From JBCCRH01 sp039208045 (GTDB lineage Bacteria > Bacteroidota > Bacteroidia > Chitinophagales > Saprospiraceae): a stretch of DNA of 8,167 bases. Below are positions 7,245 through 8,167 of the stretch, piece by piece. Location of the stretch: contig JBCCRH010000289.1 of assembly GCA_039208045.1 (NCBI GenBank), positions 1 through 8,167 of the forward strand, in the 5' to 3' direction. The notes under the pieces were generated by a model, which saw nothing but the letters and a program-made list of their open reading frames with translations, was not told where the DNA came from and ran no database searches. A program made the position numbers and the translations under genes. Position 1 is the first letter of the stretch; the number at the start of each line of letters is the position of its first letter.

Positions 7245-7466
7245 CTAATCATACCTTGTCCGCATATGCTCCTTGGACCATTCTTCAATCTTCTCCAACC
7301 CCCAGCCTTTCTCCTCAAATAATTGATCAATATTTTTGGTGACTTGTTCAGCAAAATAGTTGGCAAGTAAGGATTTGATTTCTAATAATTGCTGCTCTTC
7401 TAAGTTGTAACTGAAGATTTTTAACAATTCTAACTGCAGATTAGTCAGCCCAGTCGCTGTCTTCAT
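7245..7466 (-). CDS. Antitoxin candidate partnering the PIN toxin
   Basis: The frame is open as far back as 7628, but I choose the ATG at 7464-7466, giving 73 residues beginning MKTATGLTNLQLELLKIF. Upstream of it the frame runs into the divergent methyltransferase gene, and the extra residues (such as VVERKVCWSMVLGFSERK) look like reverse-strand read-through of that gene. The short form is a charged, helical protein with LQLELLKIFSYNLEEQQLLE near the N-terminus, a central LLANYFAEQVTKNIDQL and an end EEKGWGLEKIEEWSKEHMR. I recall small Bacteroidota proteins with LQLELLK...F and EEKGW motifs located directly before PIN toxins. It has no classic ribbon-helix-helix or AbrB signature that I can point to, so DNA binding is uncertain. 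Function is inferred mainly from position, 2 bp ahead of the toxin. It shares the toxin's low GC. Confidence 0.75.
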   Translation of the reverse strand: MKTATGLTNLQLELLKIFSYNLEEQQLLEIKSLLANYFAEQVTKNIDQLFEEKGWGLEKIEEWSKEHMRTRYD

Positions 7467-7487
7467 AATTGAAATATATTTTACTTC

Positions 7488-7495
7488 TAAAGATA
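7488..7495 (-). promoter_or_regulatory. Candidate -7 element for the toxin-antitoxin transcript
   Basis: On the minus strand TATCTTTA (7495 to 7488) lies 21 bp before the antitoxin ATG and matches seven of the eight positions of the Bacteroidota -7 consensus TAnnTTTG, the same variant seen before the efflux operon. The nearest upstream TTTG (minus strand, 7523-7520) is 24 bp away, longer than the usual 19-21, so the -33 part is weak. The position supports the shorter antitoxin start at 7466 over the one at 7628, because a promoter here would lie inside the longer frame. Confidence 0.3.
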
Positions 7496-7560
7496 ACAAA
7501 TAATCAAGAAGCGTGTGTTCAAAAGATTCCTTATCTTTCCTTTCGGAAAAACCCAACACC

Positions 7561-8055
7561 ATGCTCCAACAAACCTTCCTCTCCACCACCTTTGGTTGCT
7601 TCAAAATTGTAGGGAGCGAGCTAGGCATTCAGTCGGTGCGCTTGCAAACGGAGGATACTGCTTGCGCAGGAATGGAGGAAGTCCCTACTCATTTGCAAGA
7701 ATGTGTAACGCAACTCACGGAATATTTTGAAGGAAAGCGCCAAGCCTTCGAACTTACCTTTGATTGGTCGAGTGCTACCGATTTTAATCGCTCGGTTTGG
7801 AAGGCGCTCTTGGAGATTCCCTATGGCCACACCACTTCGTACTCCGCTATTGCGGAAAAAATAGGCAATCCAACGGCTGTCCGAGCAGTAGGCCTCGCTA
7901 ACCGAAATAACCCCATTGCGATTATCGTCCCTTGCCATCGCGTGATTGCCAAGAATGGTAATTTGCAAGGTTATTTTTATGGGCTGGACTTTAAGCGTCG
8001 GTTGTTGGAGCTGGAGAATCCAATGAGCTTTGCTCGGCAGGGAAGCTTATTTTAA
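7561..8055 (+). CDS. ogt: Methylated-DNA--[protein]-cysteine S-methyltransferase (O6-alkylguanine repair)
   Basis: This 164-residue protein removes alkyl groups from O6-alkylguanine (and O4-alkylthymine) by a one-way transfer to its own cysteine. The active-site motif is intact: IIVPCHRVIA with acceptor Cys125 and His126, followed by the usual GYFYGLDFKRRLLELE tail that closes the active site. The DNA-binding helix-turn-helix precedes it: PYGHTTSYSAIAEKIG, then NPTAVRAVGLANRNNP with Arg108 in the position of the 'arginine finger' that replaces the flipped base. There is a short N-terminal domain and no AraC/Ada domain, so this is an Ogt-type repair protein and not an adaptive-response regulator. 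The start is the ATG at 7561; a GTG at 7513 would add 16 residues that do not resemble the family. TATCTTTC at 7532-7539 may be a weak -7 element. The gene is divergent from the antitoxin, with 94 bp between starts. Confidence 0.95.
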   Translation: MLQQTFLSTTFGCFKIVGSELGIQSVRLQTEDTACAGMEEVPTHLQECVTQLTEYFEGKRQAFELTFDWSSATDFNRSVWKALLEIPYGHTTSYSAIAEKIGNPTAVRAVGLANRNNPIAIIVPCHRVIAKNGNLQGYFYGLDFKRRLLELENPMSFARQGSLF

Positions 8056-8068
8056 TAATACCTAATAC

Positions 8069-8167
8069 ATGAGTCAGCATAACTTTCAAGAGTGGAAGAC
8101 CATTGTTGAAGATTTTCAAATCTTCATGGACTATTGTGAGCGAGAAACTCCAAAGCTCACCAAAAGC
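8069..8167 (+). CDS. Start of an unidentified gene (runs off the window)
   Basis: An ATG at 8069 opens 33 codons without a stop up to the last base, in a frame whose codons look like real coding sequence: MSQHNFQEWKTIVEDFQ, then IFMDYCERETPKLTKS. The start follows the methyltransferase stop by 13 bp, so the two are probably cotranscribed. The visible part is a charged, probably helical N-terminus with no signal peptide, which points to a cytoplasmic protein. I cannot assign a family from so short a piece. The leader TAATAC-ATGA is identical over 10 bases to that of the outer-membrane factor gene (478-487), probably by chance in an AT-rich start region. Confidence 0.6.
   Translation, partial: MSQHNFQEWKTIVEDFQIFMDYCERETPKLTKS

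Noticed and set aside
7536..7549. TTTCC-TTTC-GGAAA hairpin before ogt as a terminator or operator
   Set aside because: A 5-bp stem with no T-run is likely to occur by chance in this AT-rich gap.
7513..7560. Upstream GTG start for ogt at 7513
   Set aside because: The 16 added residues (VCSKDSLSFLSEKPNT, first codon read as Met if used) do not fit the short N-terminus of Ogt-type proteins, and they overlap the proposed promoter region.
1..8167. tRNA or rRNA genes, riboswitches, CRISPR arrays, insertion-sequence transposases
   Set aside because: I looked for these and saw no cloverleaf with CCA end, regularly spaced repeats or transposase motifs; coding genes fill nearly all of the window.

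Overview
The window looks like chromosomal DNA from a member of the Bacteroidota. The evidence is the order outer-membrane factor, adaptor, RND pump; the near absence of Shine-Dalgarno motifs; promoter-like TATCTTT sequences resembling the phylum's TAnnTTTG element; a PIN toxin with a small partner of a type I associate with this phylum; and palindromic intergenic repeats of a style I remember from its genomes. A Saprospiria/Lewinella-like source is a guess, not something the sequence proves.

Layout. Positions 3-326 hold the C-terminal end of a pirin-family protein. Positions 327-483 are non-coding and carry two palindromes (341-389 and 444-460) and a candidate promoter. Positions 484-6820 form one tight four-gene operon on the plus strand: TolC-like outer-membrane factor, membrane-anchored adaptor (9 bp later), HAE1-type RND permease (ATGA overlap) and an unrecognised secreted 267-residue protein (a second ATGA overlap). 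Positions 6835-7466 are a minus-strand, AT-rich toxin-antitoxin pair: a 73-residue antitoxin candidate followed 2 bp later by a COG1569-type PIN ribonuclease toxin. Positions 7561-8055 encode an Ogt-type methylated-DNA-cysteine methyltransferase, divergent from the toxin-antitoxin pair. A further gene starts at 8069 and runs off the end.

How the genes work together. The first three operon genes supply every part of a tripartite efflux machine: inner-membrane proton-driven pump, periplasmic adaptor and outer-membrane channel. No local regulator (TetR, MarR or two-component) is visible, so the substrate cannot be named. The fourth gene is translationally coupled to the pump and has a signal peptide, which suggests a periplasmic or surface job connected with export; it is the most interesting unknown here. 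The toxin-antitoxin pair is much more AT-rich than the pump genes and looks like an acquired module sitting between the efflux operon and the DNA-repair gene.

Nothing in the window amounts to a demonstrably new system. The best leads are the coupled secreted protein, the 21-bp-arm perfect palindrome and its smaller neighbour, and blocks of alternating GC skew within the efflux genes.
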